Positions 8,814 to 17,357 of a stretch of DNA of 64,000 nt are shown here, piece after piece. The stretch's first letter is position 1. Every line of letters begins with the position of its first letter. The notes beneath the pieces are model-generated. The model was not told the DNA's origin, searched no databases, and saw only the letters and a program-made list of their open reading frames with translations. The position numbers and the translations under genes are program-made. The DNA comes from an uncultured Alphaproteobacteria bacterium (GTDB lineage: Bacteria; Pseudomonadota; Alphaproteobacteria; HIMB59): assembly GCA_902610175.1 (NCBI GenBank), contig CACLUR010000002.1, positions 169,116 to 233,115 of the forward strand, in the 5' to 3' direction.

Positions 8814-10937
8814 ATGTCTTTAGATCAAAATATAGCTACTAAAAATAAATTAAATAAAAATATAATTTTTTACTTAAGTATTTTTATCATTGGGGCAGTA
8901 GCTTATTATCTGTCGATTATTAATGAGGACCCTACTGTATTTCCTAAATCTATTACTGATGAATTTAAATTTACCGCATGGATAAATGCTGGAGAGGATT
9001 ATTTAAAAGATAACTATAGATGGATAACGAGATTATTTGCCTCTTTTTTACAAGCTGGTTACATGGCATTGGAAAATTTCTTTGTTGAGTCTCCATGGAT
9101 TTTAATAATGTCTTTAATGGCTCTTCCAGCTTTAGCATATGGTGGTATTAAACTAGCTCTATTTTGTATGTTTACAGTTTATTTCTGGGGTGCTGTGGAT
9201 ATGTGGGAAGTCTCAATGCAAACATTAGCATTAATGGGCTTATCAGTAATTTTATCTGTAATTTTTGGAGTTATCCTAGGGATACTCAGTTCTCAAAGTG
9301 ATAGATTTGAAAATTTTCTAAAACCTATTTTAGACACCATGCAAGTCATGCCTGCCTTTGTATATTTATTCCCTGCTATGTTTTTTTTCGGAATTGGTGG
9401 TGCTCCAGCAATACTTGCTACACTAATTTATGCTATGCCTCCAATTATTAGGTTAACAAATTTAGGAATAAGACAAGTATCTAAAGAAACAATAGAGTCA
9501 GCTGAGTCATTTGGATCTAATAAATTTCAGCTTTTATTTAAAATTAAAATTCCAATGGCCTTACCAAGTATCATGATGGGTGTTAATCAAACAATTATGA
9601 TGGCCTTAGCTTTAGTTGTTCTTGCAACTTTTATCGGTGCTGAAGGTTTAGGAGGTCAAGTATGGCAAGCAATTAGAAAATTAGATGTTGGTTGGGCGAT
9701 GGAAGGAGGCTTGTGTATTTTATTTATGGCAATTATGTTTGATAGAATAAGTAGTGCTATTAGTAAAGAAAAAGAAACCTTACCTGATGATGTAAAAAAA
9801 TTTTACTTATTGCCGCAAAATCTACACAGAAACCCTGTAGCAAACTTAATTGAATTACCTTTGAGAATATCTGTAAAGCTCATAAATATATTTTTTACAA
9901 CTATTGTTAATGTTTTTGCTAGTTTAATTGCTAGCTTTATTTCTTTTTTTAATAAGTCTCAAAAAGGTTCAGTTAAAAATTTTATAAATCAACGATATTT
10001 TTTATTTTCATCATTTTTAATTTTTATCTTTATTTATATTTTTGATGCATACATTTATAGTATAGGTACTTTTCCAGAAACTTGGGCAATTGATATTCAA
10101 AAACCAATAGAAGATACTGTAAAGGCAATGACTCTTGATCCTGGTTTTATATCATTTGCAAAAGGTATGAAGTATTTTGTTTACTTATATTTGCTAAATC
10201 CATTAAATTTATTTCTAACTCAAATACCTTGGTGGTATACAATGATTGTTTTTATACTTATAGGATATGTGACAGTTGGAATAAAGTTTGCCACCATTAC
10301 AGCAATATTATTAGCCTTTATTGGGGCTACAGGTATGTGGGTGCATTCAATGATTACTCTATCTTCAGTATTAGTTTCAGTTTTAATTTGTTTTGTAATA
10401 GGAGTACCACTTGGAGTAATAGCATCCTACAATAAATGGTACAGAGATATCCAAAATGTTGTTTTAGATGCAATGCAAACTTTGCCATATTTTTGCTATT
10501 TAATTCCTGTTTTAATGTTTTTTGGAGGAAATATAGTATCTGCAGTTATTGCAACAGTTATATATTCTGTGCCACCAATAATAAGATTAACAGCTCTTGG
10601 TTTGTCACAAGTATCAGGGAGCTATTCTGAGGTATCTAAATCTTTTGGAGGAACAGGAATTCAAACTTTAAATAAAGTAAAATTTCCACTAGCTGTTCCC
10701 AGTCTCGTCATGGGTTTTAATCAAACTGTAATAATGGCTTTTGCAATGCAAATTGTTACACCATTGATTGGAGGAAAAGGTCTAGGACTCCAAGTATTTA
10801 ATGCACTTCAAAGATCAGATACGGGAAGAGGTCTATCAGCCGGTTTAGCTATCGTTCTTCTAGCTATTATCATCGATAGGATAACCCACGCCTGGACTAA
10901 GAAACAAAGACAAGCCCTTGGATTAGATAAATCCTAA
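8814..10937 (+). CDS. fused double permease of a glycine betaine-type ABC transporter (ProW-ProW)
   Basis: A 707-residue membrane protein holding two complete ProW-like permease domains in tandem. Each domain has a W(V/Q)HSM-like or WEVSMQTLAL helix, a loop with LDTMQVMP or LDAMQTLP, and an EAA loop that contacts the ATPase (ESAESFGSNKF near residue 225; SEVSKSFGGTG near residue 605). A long hydrophilic linker with extra helices joins the halves. Family permeases are normally about 280-350 residues and homodimerise, so this fusion supplies both halves in one chain. Its TAA shares one base with the ATG of the molybdoenzyme gene (TAATG at 10935-10939), implying coupled translation. Confidence 0.9.
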   Translation: MSLDQNIATKNKLNKNIIFYLSIFIIGAVAYYLSIINEDPTVFPKSITDEFKFTAWINAGEDYLKDNYRWITRLFASFLQAGYMALENFFVESPWILIMSLMALPALAYGGIKLALFCMFTVYFWGAVDMWEVSMQTLALMGLSVILSVIFGVILGILSSQSDRFENFLKPILDTMQVMPAFVYLFPAMFFFGIGGAPAILATLIYAMPPIIRLTNLGIRQVSKETIESAESFGSNKFQLLFKIKIPMALPSIMMGVNQTIMMALALVVLATFIGAEGLGGQVWQAIRKLDVGWAMEGGLCILFMAIMFDRISSAISKEKETLPDDVKKFYLLPQNLHRNPVANLIELPLRISVKLINIFFTTIVNVFASLIASFISFFNKSQKGSVKNFINQRYFLFSSFLIFIFIYIFDAYIYSIGTFPETWAIDIQKPIEDTVKAMTLDPGFISFAKGMKYFVYLYLLNPLNLFLTQIPWWYTMIVFILIGYVTVGIKFATITAILLAFIGATGMWVHSMITLSSVLVSVLICFVIGVPLGVIASYNKWYRDIQNVVLDAMQTLPYFCYLIPVLMFFGGNIVSAVIATVIYSVPPIIRLTALGLSQVSGSYSEVSKSFGGTGIQTLNKVKFPLAVPSLVMGFNQTVIMAFAMQIVTPLIGGKGLGLQVFNALQRSDTGRGLSAGLAIVLLAIIIDRITHAWTKKQRQALGLDKS

Positions 10938-13282
10938 TGGGTTTTAAGAAAGATCTTCCCTTAACTAGTTCGCATTGGGGAACATATAGAGCAAAAGTAA
11001 ATAATGGGAAAGTCACAGAATTAATTGGATGGGAAAATGATAAAGATCCATCACCAATAGGCCCAGGTATTGTAGACATTCACGATAATAAAACGCGAAT
11101 TGATAAGCCTATGATAAGAAAAAGTTGGATTGATAATGGACCAGGAACAAACAATAACTTAAGAGGGATAGATCCTTTTGTGGCTGTATCTTGGGATGAA
11201 GCTGAAAATATAGTAGCCAAAGAATTAAACAGAGTAAGAGAAAACTTTGGTAATTCCTCAATATTTGGTGGATCTTATGGCTGGGCTAGTGCTGGGAGAT
11301 TTCATCACGCTCAAAGCCAACTACATCGTTTTTTAAATTGCATTGGTGGCTACACAAGATCAAAGTTTACCTATAGTTTTGCAGCAGCAGAAGCAATGGT
11401 TCCCCATATACTTGGAAGTTATAGAGCTTATCTTGATACCTGCACTAGTTGGGACTCAATCGAAGAAAACACAGAACTATTTGTATGTTTTGGAGGTGTT
11501 CCTTTAAAAAATGGTCAAATAGCTCAAGGTGGAACCGGAAGTCATAATCAAAAAGAAAAACTAATTAGTTCTGCAAAAGCTGGCATAAAATTTGTAAATT
11601 TGAGTCCACTGAAAAGTGACTTGTTAGACGAAGTTAAAGGAAAATGGTTACCCTTAAGACCTAATACTGATGTAGCAATTATGCTCGGTCTAGCACACAC
11701 TCTATACAAAGAAAATTTATATAATGAAATATTTATTAAAAAATACACAGAAGGTTTTGATATTTTCTTACCATATCTTTTAGGAGATTTAGATGGGGTA
11801 GTAAAAGATGCTAATTGGGCTTCAGAAATAAGTGAAATCTCTTCAGAAGAAATTATCTCTCTAGCAAGAGACATGTCCTCAAAGCGAACTATGATATCTG
11901 TTAGTTGGTCTTTAACTCGCCAAGATCATGGTGAACAGCCATTTTGGGCAGCAATTATGTTGGCATCAATGTTGGGTCAAATAGGTTTACCAGGTGGTGG
12001 TTTTGGATTTGGTTATAGTGCAACTAATCACATTGGTGGGCAGTTTTCTATTATTCCTGGTGCTGCTTTTCCACAATCTGACAATAAAATTGATAATTTT
12101 ATTCCAGTTGCAAGGATAAGTGATTTACTTTTAAATCCGGGTGAAACTTTTCATTTTGATGGCAAGGAGTATGAATATCCTGATATTAAATTAATTTATT
12201 GGGCAGGTGGAAACCCATTTCATCATCATCAGGATATTAATAAACTTTTACTAGCTTGGCAAAAACCTGAAACCATTATTTCTAATGAATGGTGCTGGAA
12301 TTCTTTAGCTAAATATTCAGATATTATCTTACCTTGTACCACTCCACTTGAAAGACAAGATATAATGCTTACCCCAAGAGATCCTTACGTAATTTCAATG
12401 TCAAAATTAGTTGAACCTTTTGAAGAGGCTAAAAGTGATTTTGATATTTTTAAAGGAATTGCAAAAAAAATGGATATTGAAAATCTTTTTACTGAAGGAA
12501 GAGATGAAGAAGATTGGCAAAAATGGATTTATCAAGAAACATCAGTCAAGTCAAAGTCATTAAAAAATATTGATTTTCCTAGCTATCAGGATTTTAGAAA
12601 AATAGGGTGGTTTAAAGTTCCACCACCAAAAGAAAATACAATAATGTTAAAAGATTTTAGAGAAGATCCCACTAAATTCCCACTCTCAACTCCAAGTGGA
12701 AAAATAGAAATATATTCTAAAACAGTAGATAGTTTTAATTATGATGATTGTCCTGGTCATCCAACCTGGTTAGAACCCTGTGAATGGCTTGGAAGTAAAA
12801 ATAAAAACTATCCTTTACATTTAATATCTAATCAACCAAAAAATAAATTACATAGTCAAATGGATCACGGAAGTTATAGTAAATCTTTTAAAATTAAAGA
12901 TCGTGAACCAATTGAAATGAATAGTGTAGATGCTAGTAGTCGAGGTATAAATGAGGGAGATATAGTAAAACTTTTCAATGACAGAGGTGCCTGTTTAGCT
13001 GGTGTAAACATTAATGATAATATACGCCCTGGAGTTGTTCAAATTAGTACAGGTGCATGGTATGATCCTGAGGATACTAAAAATTTAAAAACTATCTGCA
13101 AACATGGTAATCCTAATGTCCTTACAAAAGACAAAGGAACTTCGAAATTAGGTCAAGGTCCTATAGCACATTCATGTCTCATCGAAGTAGAATTAGTTAA
13201 AGATAAAATTTCACCTGTGACCGCATTTGACCCTCCTGTTATTATTCGTGACTATAAATCTAATAGAGTCATTGATAAATAA
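10937..13282 (+). CDS. molybdopterin-dependent oxidoreductase, DMSO/TMAO/biotin-sulfoxide reductase family
   Basis: This 781-residue protein aligns by eye along its length with the single-subunit DMSOR family. It has the N-terminal SSHWGTYRAKV, the Mo-site segment SYGWASAG (residues 113-120, whose Ser is the probable Mo ligand), FAAAEAMVPHILG, the guanine-dinucleotide-cofactor strands KFVNLSP and WAGGNPFHHH, and a C-terminal cofactor domain with ISNQPKNKLHSQ. There is no N-terminal Fe-S CxxC motif and no Tat signal, so it should act in the cytoplasm like BisC, unlike TorA/DorA. The family reduces S- or N-oxides; some members run the other way. It is coupled by TAATG junctions to the permease upstream and the GcvT-like gene downstream. 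Confidence 0.88.
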   Translation: MGFKKDLPLTSSHWGTYRAKVNNGKVTELIGWENDKDPSPIGPGIVDIHDNKTRIDKPMIRKSWIDNGPGTNNNLRGIDPFVAVSWDEAENIVAKELNRVRENFGNSSIFGGSYGWASAGRFHHAQSQLHRFLNCIGGYTRSKFTYSFAAAEAMVPHILGSYRAYLDTCTSWDSIEENTELFVCFGGVPLKNGQIAQGGTGSHNQKEKLISSAKAGIKFVNLSPLKSDLLDEVKGKWLPLRPNTDVAIMLGLAHTLYKENLYNEIFIKKYTEGFDIFLPYLLGDLDGVVKDANWASEISEISSEEIISLARDMSSKRTMISVSWSLTRQDHGEQPFWAAIMLASMLGQIGLPGGGFGFGYSATNHIGGQFSIIPGAAFPQSDNKIDNFIPVARISDLLLNPGETFHFDGKEYEYPDIKLIYWAGGNPFHHHQDINKLLLAWQKPETIISNEWCWNSLAKYSDIILPCTTPLERQDIMLTPRDPYVISMSKLVEPFEEAKSDFDIFKGIAKKMDIENLFTEGRDEEDWQKWIYQETSVKSKSLKNIDFPSYQDFRKIGWFKVPPPKENTIMLKDFREDPTKFPLSTPSGKIEIYSKTVDSFNYDDCPGHPTWLEPCEWLGSKNKNYPLHLISNQPKNKLHSQMDHGSYSKSFKIKDREPIEMNSVDASSRGINEGDIVKLFNDRGACLAGVNINDNIRPGVVQISTGAWYDPEDTKNLKTICKHGNPNVLTKDKGTSKLGQGPIAHSCLIEVELVKDKISPVTAFDPPVIIRDYKSNRVIDK

Positions 13283-14478
13283 TGGGAAATTTACAAGAAG
13301 AAGCTGATCTAAATAAAACAATTCAAATTAGTGCACGTAGATTTGAAGAGTCTCCATTCATTCAACGTACTAATACTTCGAATATGGTTAGAGGCGTCTA
13401 TGCAGGAAGATACTTTCCTATGAAAATTGATGAAGATCCTATAGAAAAATATTGGCTTTTAAGACAAAAAGCTCTTTTATTTGATGTTCCAGAAAAACCG
13501 ATAGAAATATCAGGAAAAGACTCAGTTTCTTTTTTGAATAAAGTGCTGACAAGAGAAATTTCAAAAACTAAAATTGGCAGAGGTTATTATGCACTTGCCT
13601 GTACACCAAAAGGTGGAATTTTCATGGATGGAGTTTTATTTAGGTTTGATGAAGAAAAGTTTTGGTACGTTCAAGCGGATGGCCCATTTGAAGATTGGCT
13701 TATTGCTCATAGTTCAAATTATGATATTCAAATAAAAGACCCTAAATCCAGAGTTCTTCAAATTCAAGGTCCGGCATCAATCGATATTATGAAGTTAGCT
13801 TCTAATGGAAAGATTGATGAAAATATGCCTTATTTTACATCCAATTTTTTTGATCTAGGAGGGCAAACTTTATATGTTTCAAGAACAGGTTTTACAAATG
13901 AATTAGGATTTGAAATTTTTTGTGATGGTTTTAACACAGACCATTTGGCTCTATGGGACCATCTTATTGAATGTGGTAAACCATATGGTATGCAATTTTC
14001 AGCCTCTAGAGCTATGACTATTAGAAGAATTGAGGGTGGTATTTTTGGAAATTTAACTGATATAGATACAACAATTACTCCTTTCGAAGCAGGGCTGGGG
14101 TATTTTGTGAATATGGATAAAGATTTTATCGGTAAAGATGCATTAATTAAAAAAGATAAAAGGACTTGTTTATTTGGAATAACATGTAAAACAGCAGTTC
14201 CTAAAGCAGGAAGTAAAATAAAAATTAATGATAAACAAGTCGGCTACATAACAGCAGGTGTACCGTCTCCAACTCTCCAACAAGGAATTGGTTATGTAAG
14301 ATTTTATGAACCAAATGATTATATAAATAAAGAGATAGAAATGATTCTCCCAGATAATTCTTCACACACCGGAGTCGTTGTAGATTTACCTTTTTATGAT
14401 AAAGAAAAAAAAATTGTAAAGGGTATAGATAGATCTATTCCCATTAAACCTGATAGTAATTCTTTTGATGCAAAATAA
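13282..14478 (+). CDS. GcvT/DmdA-like tetrahydrofolate-dependent methyltransferase
   Basis: A 398-residue aminomethyltransferase-fold protein (GcvT domain plus C-terminal barrel). Visible segments are ARRFEESPF, VEISGKD-like IEISGKDSVSFLN, GRGYYALACTPKGGIFMDGVLF, LQIQGPASIDIM, SRTGFTNELGFEIF and TPFEAGLGYFVNMDKDFIGKDAL. The opening layout (RRxxxSPF followed by a YxxxYFPM segment) resembles DMSP demethylase DmdA more than glycine-cleavage GcvT, and no gcvH or gcvP is nearby. Members move a methyl or methylene group from an amine or sulfonium compound to tetrahydrofolate. The start ATG shares a base with the upstream stop. Substrate is unresolved: DMSP, dimethylglycine, sarcosine or another methylated osmolyte. 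Confidence 0.8.
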   Translation: MGNLQEEADLNKTIQISARRFEESPFIQRTNTSNMVRGVYAGRYFPMKIDEDPIEKYWLLRQKALLFDVPEKPIEISGKDSVSFLNKVLTREISKTKIGRGYYALACTPKGGIFMDGVLFRFDEEKFWYVQADGPFEDWLIAHSSNYDIQIKDPKSRVLQIQGPASIDIMKLASNGKIDENMPYFTSNFFDLGGQTLYVSRTGFTNELGFEIFCDGFNTDHLALWDHLIECGKPYGMQFSASRAMTIRRIEGGIFGNLTDIDTTITPFEAGLGYFVNMDKDFIGKDALIKKDKRTCLFGITCKTAVPKAGSKIKINDKQVGYITAGVPSPTLQQGIGYVRFYEPNDYINKEIEMILPDNSSHTGVVVDLPFYDKEKKIVKGIDRSIPIKPDSNSFDAK

Positions 14479-15256
14479 TTTACTTAAAAATAAAAAAATT
14501 ATTTTATCTGCTGGTGCTTCTGGGATAGGTCTAGCTATTGTAAAATTATTACTATTACAAGGTGCTATTGTTTATACTTGTGATATTGATAAAAAAAATA
14601 TTAATAAACTGAAAAAAAATTCATACTTTAATAAAAAACTTTTTATATTTGAATGCGATGCTTCAAAAGAAGATGAGGTGAAAAAATTTTATAAAGAAAT
14701 ATCAAATAAAACAAAAAAAATAGATGGACTTATAAATAATATTGGAATAGCTGGACCCACATCTCCTTTAGAGAAAATTAAATCTGATGATTGGGAAAAG
14801 ACCTTACATGTAAATATTAATAGTCATTTTTATTTTACTAAATATGCAATACCCATGATTAAGAAATCTAAAAATGGCTCAATCATCAATATTTCCTCTA
14901 CAGCTGGTATTGATGGTTTTCCTAATAGATCACCTTATGCGGCAAGCAAATGGGCCTTAGTTGGTATTACTAAAACTTTAGCAATGGAATTAGGTAAATT
15001 TAATATACGAGTAAATGCAATATGCCCGGGTTCTGTTAAAGGTGCGAGAATGATGAGAGTCATAAAAGCGAAAGCAAAAATGTTAAACCAATCTGTAAGA
15101 TCAATTGAAAAAGATTTTGTTTCTATGAGTTCTTTAAAACAATGGGTTTATGAAGATGATATAGCAAAAATGTGTTCCTTTTTAATTTCTCAAGACTCCC
15201 TTAGAGTCTCAGGTCAAGTAATTTCTATTGATGGAAATACTGAGAGAATGGATTAA
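14468..15256 (+). CDS. short-chain dehydrogenase/reductase (classical SDR)
   Basis: A classical SDR of about 262 residues. It has the cofactor loop SAGASGIGLAI (the usual TGxxxGIG with Ala for Gly near its start), the NNIGIAG strand and a catalytic Ser-Tyr-Lys set in NISSTAG and SPYAASK (about Ser144, Tyr157, Lys161), then the ICPGSV loop. I chose the ATG at 14468 over a TTG one codon upstream. The gene overlaps the GcvT-like gene by 11 bp, so it is the fourth coupled gene of the permease-molybdoenzyme-methyltransferase operon. It probably oxidises a hydroxyl group in the same pathway (inference). It ends in a 4-bp tail-to-tail overlap with the BKACE gene. Confidence 0.88.
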   Translation: MQNNLLKNKKIILSAGASGIGLAIVKLLLLQGAIVYTCDIDKKNINKLKKNSYFNKKLFIFECDASKEDEVKKFYKEISNKTKKIDGLINNIGIAGPTSPLEKIKSDDWEKTLHVNINSHFYFTKYAIPMIKKSKNGSIINISSTAGIDGFPNRSPYAASKWALVGITKTLAMELGKFNIRVNAICPGSVKGARMMRVIKAKAKMLNQSVRSIEKDFVSMSSLKQWVYEDDIAKMCSFLISQDSLRVSGQVISIDGNTERMD

Positions 15257-16140
15257 GTTTTTTTAAGCTTTAAATAATCTCTAGTCTCTTGGGGACTCAT
15301 AATAGAGGAGCCCAACTCATGAACTATTTTTATTGCCTTTTCAACTAATTGTGGATTAGTTGCAAGTTTTCCCTTTGATAAATATAAATTATCTTCAAGC
15401 CCAACTCTGGGATTACCTCCAAGTAAAACTGTTTGTGCAACAAAGGGCATTTCATTTCTTGAAATTGCAAAGCCTGACCAAATAGCATCTTTAGGCATGA
15501 CATCTAACATTGCAATCATAGCTGTAGTTTTTGCTGGAGCTCCCCAGGGAATTCCTAAACACATTTGATATAAGGGTGGGTCGCTAAGTAGTCCTTCTTC
15601 ATAAAGCTGAGCACCAAACCACATATTACCTAAATCAAATGCTTCAACTTCAGGTTTAACCCCAATTTCTTTTAATCGTTTTGCTGCTTTTCTTAAATCA
15701 TTTGGAGTATTGACTGCCAACACAGAACTATCACCAAAATTTAAAGTTCCAGCATCAAGTGTACAAATTTCCGGAAGTAATTCCTCTACATGAGATATTC
15801 TTTCCATAATATTAGCCATATCTGTATATGGACCAAAATCCATTGGGTTATCTCCTTCACCTATATCTAAATCACCTCCCATACCGGTTGTTAAATTAAT
15901 AATTACATCAGTGTCACTAGATCTAATTATTTCAACTACTTCCTTATAAAATTCAAATTTTCGACTAGGCGTTCCATCTTCCTCTCTGACATGAATATGA
16001 ACTATAGATGCACCTGCTTGAGCAGACTCTATTGCGGATTTAGCTATTTGTTTTGGAGTCTTTGGAAGATCAGGATGTTTTGATGCAGTGTCACCGGATC
16101 CATTAACAGCACATGTAAGAAATACTTTAGTTTTCATCAT
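15253..16140 (-). CDS. beta-keto acid cleavage enzyme (BKACE, DUF849 family)
   Basis: A 295-residue zinc-dependent TIM-barrel enzyme. The family condenses a beta-keto acid with acetyl-CoA and cleaves it to acetoacetate plus a new CoA ester; one known branch acts on 3-dehydrocarnitine to give betainyl-CoA. The zinc motif is His48-x-His50 in IVHIHVREEDGTPS, preceded by ITCAxxG-like FLTCAVNGSG. Later family segments include NLTTGMGGD, LDAGTLNFGD and GNPRVGLEDNLYL. It is transcribed against the SDR and away from proX. Beside a betaine-type transporter and an SDR, dehydrocarnitine-like cleavage is an attractive but unproven role. Confidence 0.88.
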   Translation of the reverse strand: MMKTKVFLTCAVNGSGDTASKHPDLPKTPKQIAKSAIESAQAGASIVHIHVREEDGTPSRKFEFYKEVVEIIRSSDTDVIINLTTGMGGDLDIGEGDNPMDFGPYTDMANIMERISHVEELLPEICTLDAGTLNFGDSSVLAVNTPNDLRKAAKRLKEIGVKPEVEAFDLGNMWFGAQLYEEGLLSDPPLYQMCLGIPWGAPAKTTAMIAMLDVMPKDAIWSGFAISRNEMPFVAQTVLLGGNPRVGLEDNLYLSKGKLATNPQLVEKAIKIVHELGSSIMSPQETRDYLKLKKT

Positions 16141-16273
16141 TTTTGATAGTATTACACTTAATTAATTAATAAAAAACATATTTTATAGAGTTTTGTTACC
16201 TATTAATGAATAAATAACATATGTACTTTGACTATTTTTTGTTAATATAAACACTTTATGGGAGGGATAATCT

Positions 16274-17275
16274 ATGAGAATATCTAAAACAATTATAACT
16301 TTTATTCTATCCTCTATTCTTTTTACCGCAACATTCAGTAAAGCTAATGCTGAAAAATTATTAGCAGCGATCGCTGACTGGACAGGTGGAGAGATTTCAT
16401 GTCAAGTAGCTGTAAGCATACTTGAAGATGAGTTAGGATACGAAATTGATAGAATCGTATTTGCTTCAGGAACTGGCTTGTGGGAAGCTATTGCTGCAGG
16501 CGATATTGATTTTGCATGTGAGTCATGGCCTAGTTATGCTGAAGCTGATGAGGTTATGTTAAATGGCGACTTAATTCATGGTGGGGAAGTTAAAATGACT
16601 TACTCAGGTGATGGAAGTGTAAAATTACTTGGAACTGTTGGTATTACTGGTATGTCAGATTACTATGTTCCAAAATATTGGGCTGATGCAAACCCAGATT
16701 TTTCTGGTTATGCTGATTTAAATAAATTTAAAGAAGATTTTGCTACTATGGAGTCTGGTGGAAAAGGTAGATTAATTGGTTGTCCAGTTGCTGGTTGGAA
16801 CTGTCATGATCAAAAAAGATTAGATTTACTTGGTTTAGACTTTGTTGCTGATGAATTGGGAACCGAAACTGCTGCTCTTGCTGAAGCGCAAGGTATGTAC
16901 GACAGAGGCGAGCCTTTCTTAATGTACCTTTGGGAGCCACATTGGTTCTTTGGTGTTAACGAATTAGTAGGTGTAAAATTAGCTCCAAACAAAACTTGTG
17001 ATAGCTTTACTGAGGCAAACAACTGGGAAACTTGTGGAGCTGACGCTTGGCCAGCAACAGGTTGGGCTGTTGACTATCCAATGAACTACGGTAATCCTGA
17101 TACATTTGCTAAACCAGAAAACCAAAAAGCACTTGAATTCTTTGGTAAAATGGCATTATCAAATGCAGATCAAGCAGCGATGCTCGTTAAAGTTCGTGAA
17201 GGTGGAGAGCTTAATGATGTTGTTGCTGAATGGAAAGCTAACAATAAATCTACTTGGGAGAAATGGTTACCATAA
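16274..17275 (+). CDS. proX: glycine betaine-type ABC transporter substrate-binding protein (ProX-like)
   Basis: A 333-residue periplasmic binding protein of the OpuAC/ProX family. A signal peptide covers residues 1-26 (cleavage after KANA). The mature protein has IADWTGGEISC, FASGTGLWEAIAAGDIDFACESWPS and a Trp-rich half (YLWEPHWFF, NNWETCGADAWPATGW) able to supply the aromatic cage for a trimethylammonium or dimethylsulfonium group. A strong Shine-Dalgarno sequence, GGAGG at 16261-16265, lies 8 bp before the ATG. It is G+C-richer at silent sites than its neighbours, as expected for a highly expressed gene. Its partners are the ATPase at 7692 and the fused permease at 8814. It is followed by a perfect hairpin at 17312-17332. 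Confidence 0.92.
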   Translation: MRISKTIITFILSSILFTATFSKANAEKLLAAIADWTGGEISCQVAVSILEDELGYEIDRIVFASGTGLWEAIAAGDIDFACESWPSYAEADEVMLNGDLIHGGEVKMTYSGDGSVKLLGTVGITGMSDYYVPKYWADANPDFSGYADLNKFKEDFATMESGGKGRLIGCPVAGWNCHDQKRLDLLGLDFVADELGTETAALAEAQGMYDRGEPFLMYLWEPHWFFGVNELVGVKLAPNKTCDSFTEANNWETCGADAWPATGWAVDYPMNYGNPDTFAKPENQKALEFFGKMALSNADQAAMLVKVREGGELNDVVAEWKANNKSTWEKWLP

Positions 17276-17311
17276 TCCTAGAATAATCTAGATTTTTTAT
17301 TTTATTTATTA

Positions 17312-17332
17312 GGCCCTGTATATTGCAGGGCC
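17312..17332 (+). other. perfect 7-bp G+C-rich hairpin between proX and the matB-like gene
   Basis: GGCCCTG (17312-17318) and CAGGGCC (17326-17332) form a perfect stem around a 7-base loop, the most G+C-rich stretch in this very A+T-rich spacer. No T-run follows, so it is not a canonical intrinsic terminator. A 3'-end or mRNA-stabilising hairpin behind an abundant binding-protein message is the simplest reading. Confidence 0.55.
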
Positions 17333-17357
17333 AACCTAATTACTCCGTTGATATACT

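Noticed and set aside
10229-10630. Two consecutive open frames (10229-10435 and 10436-10630) in another frame of the fused permease gene
   Set aside because: They lie wholly inside a permease gene with clear domain motifs, and their Tyr/Cys/Asn-rich translations look like out-of-frame readings of membrane helices.
11548-11874. 108-codon antisense frame in the molybdoenzyme gene
   Set aside because: No motif or ribosome site, and the sense gene is conserved across the same bases.
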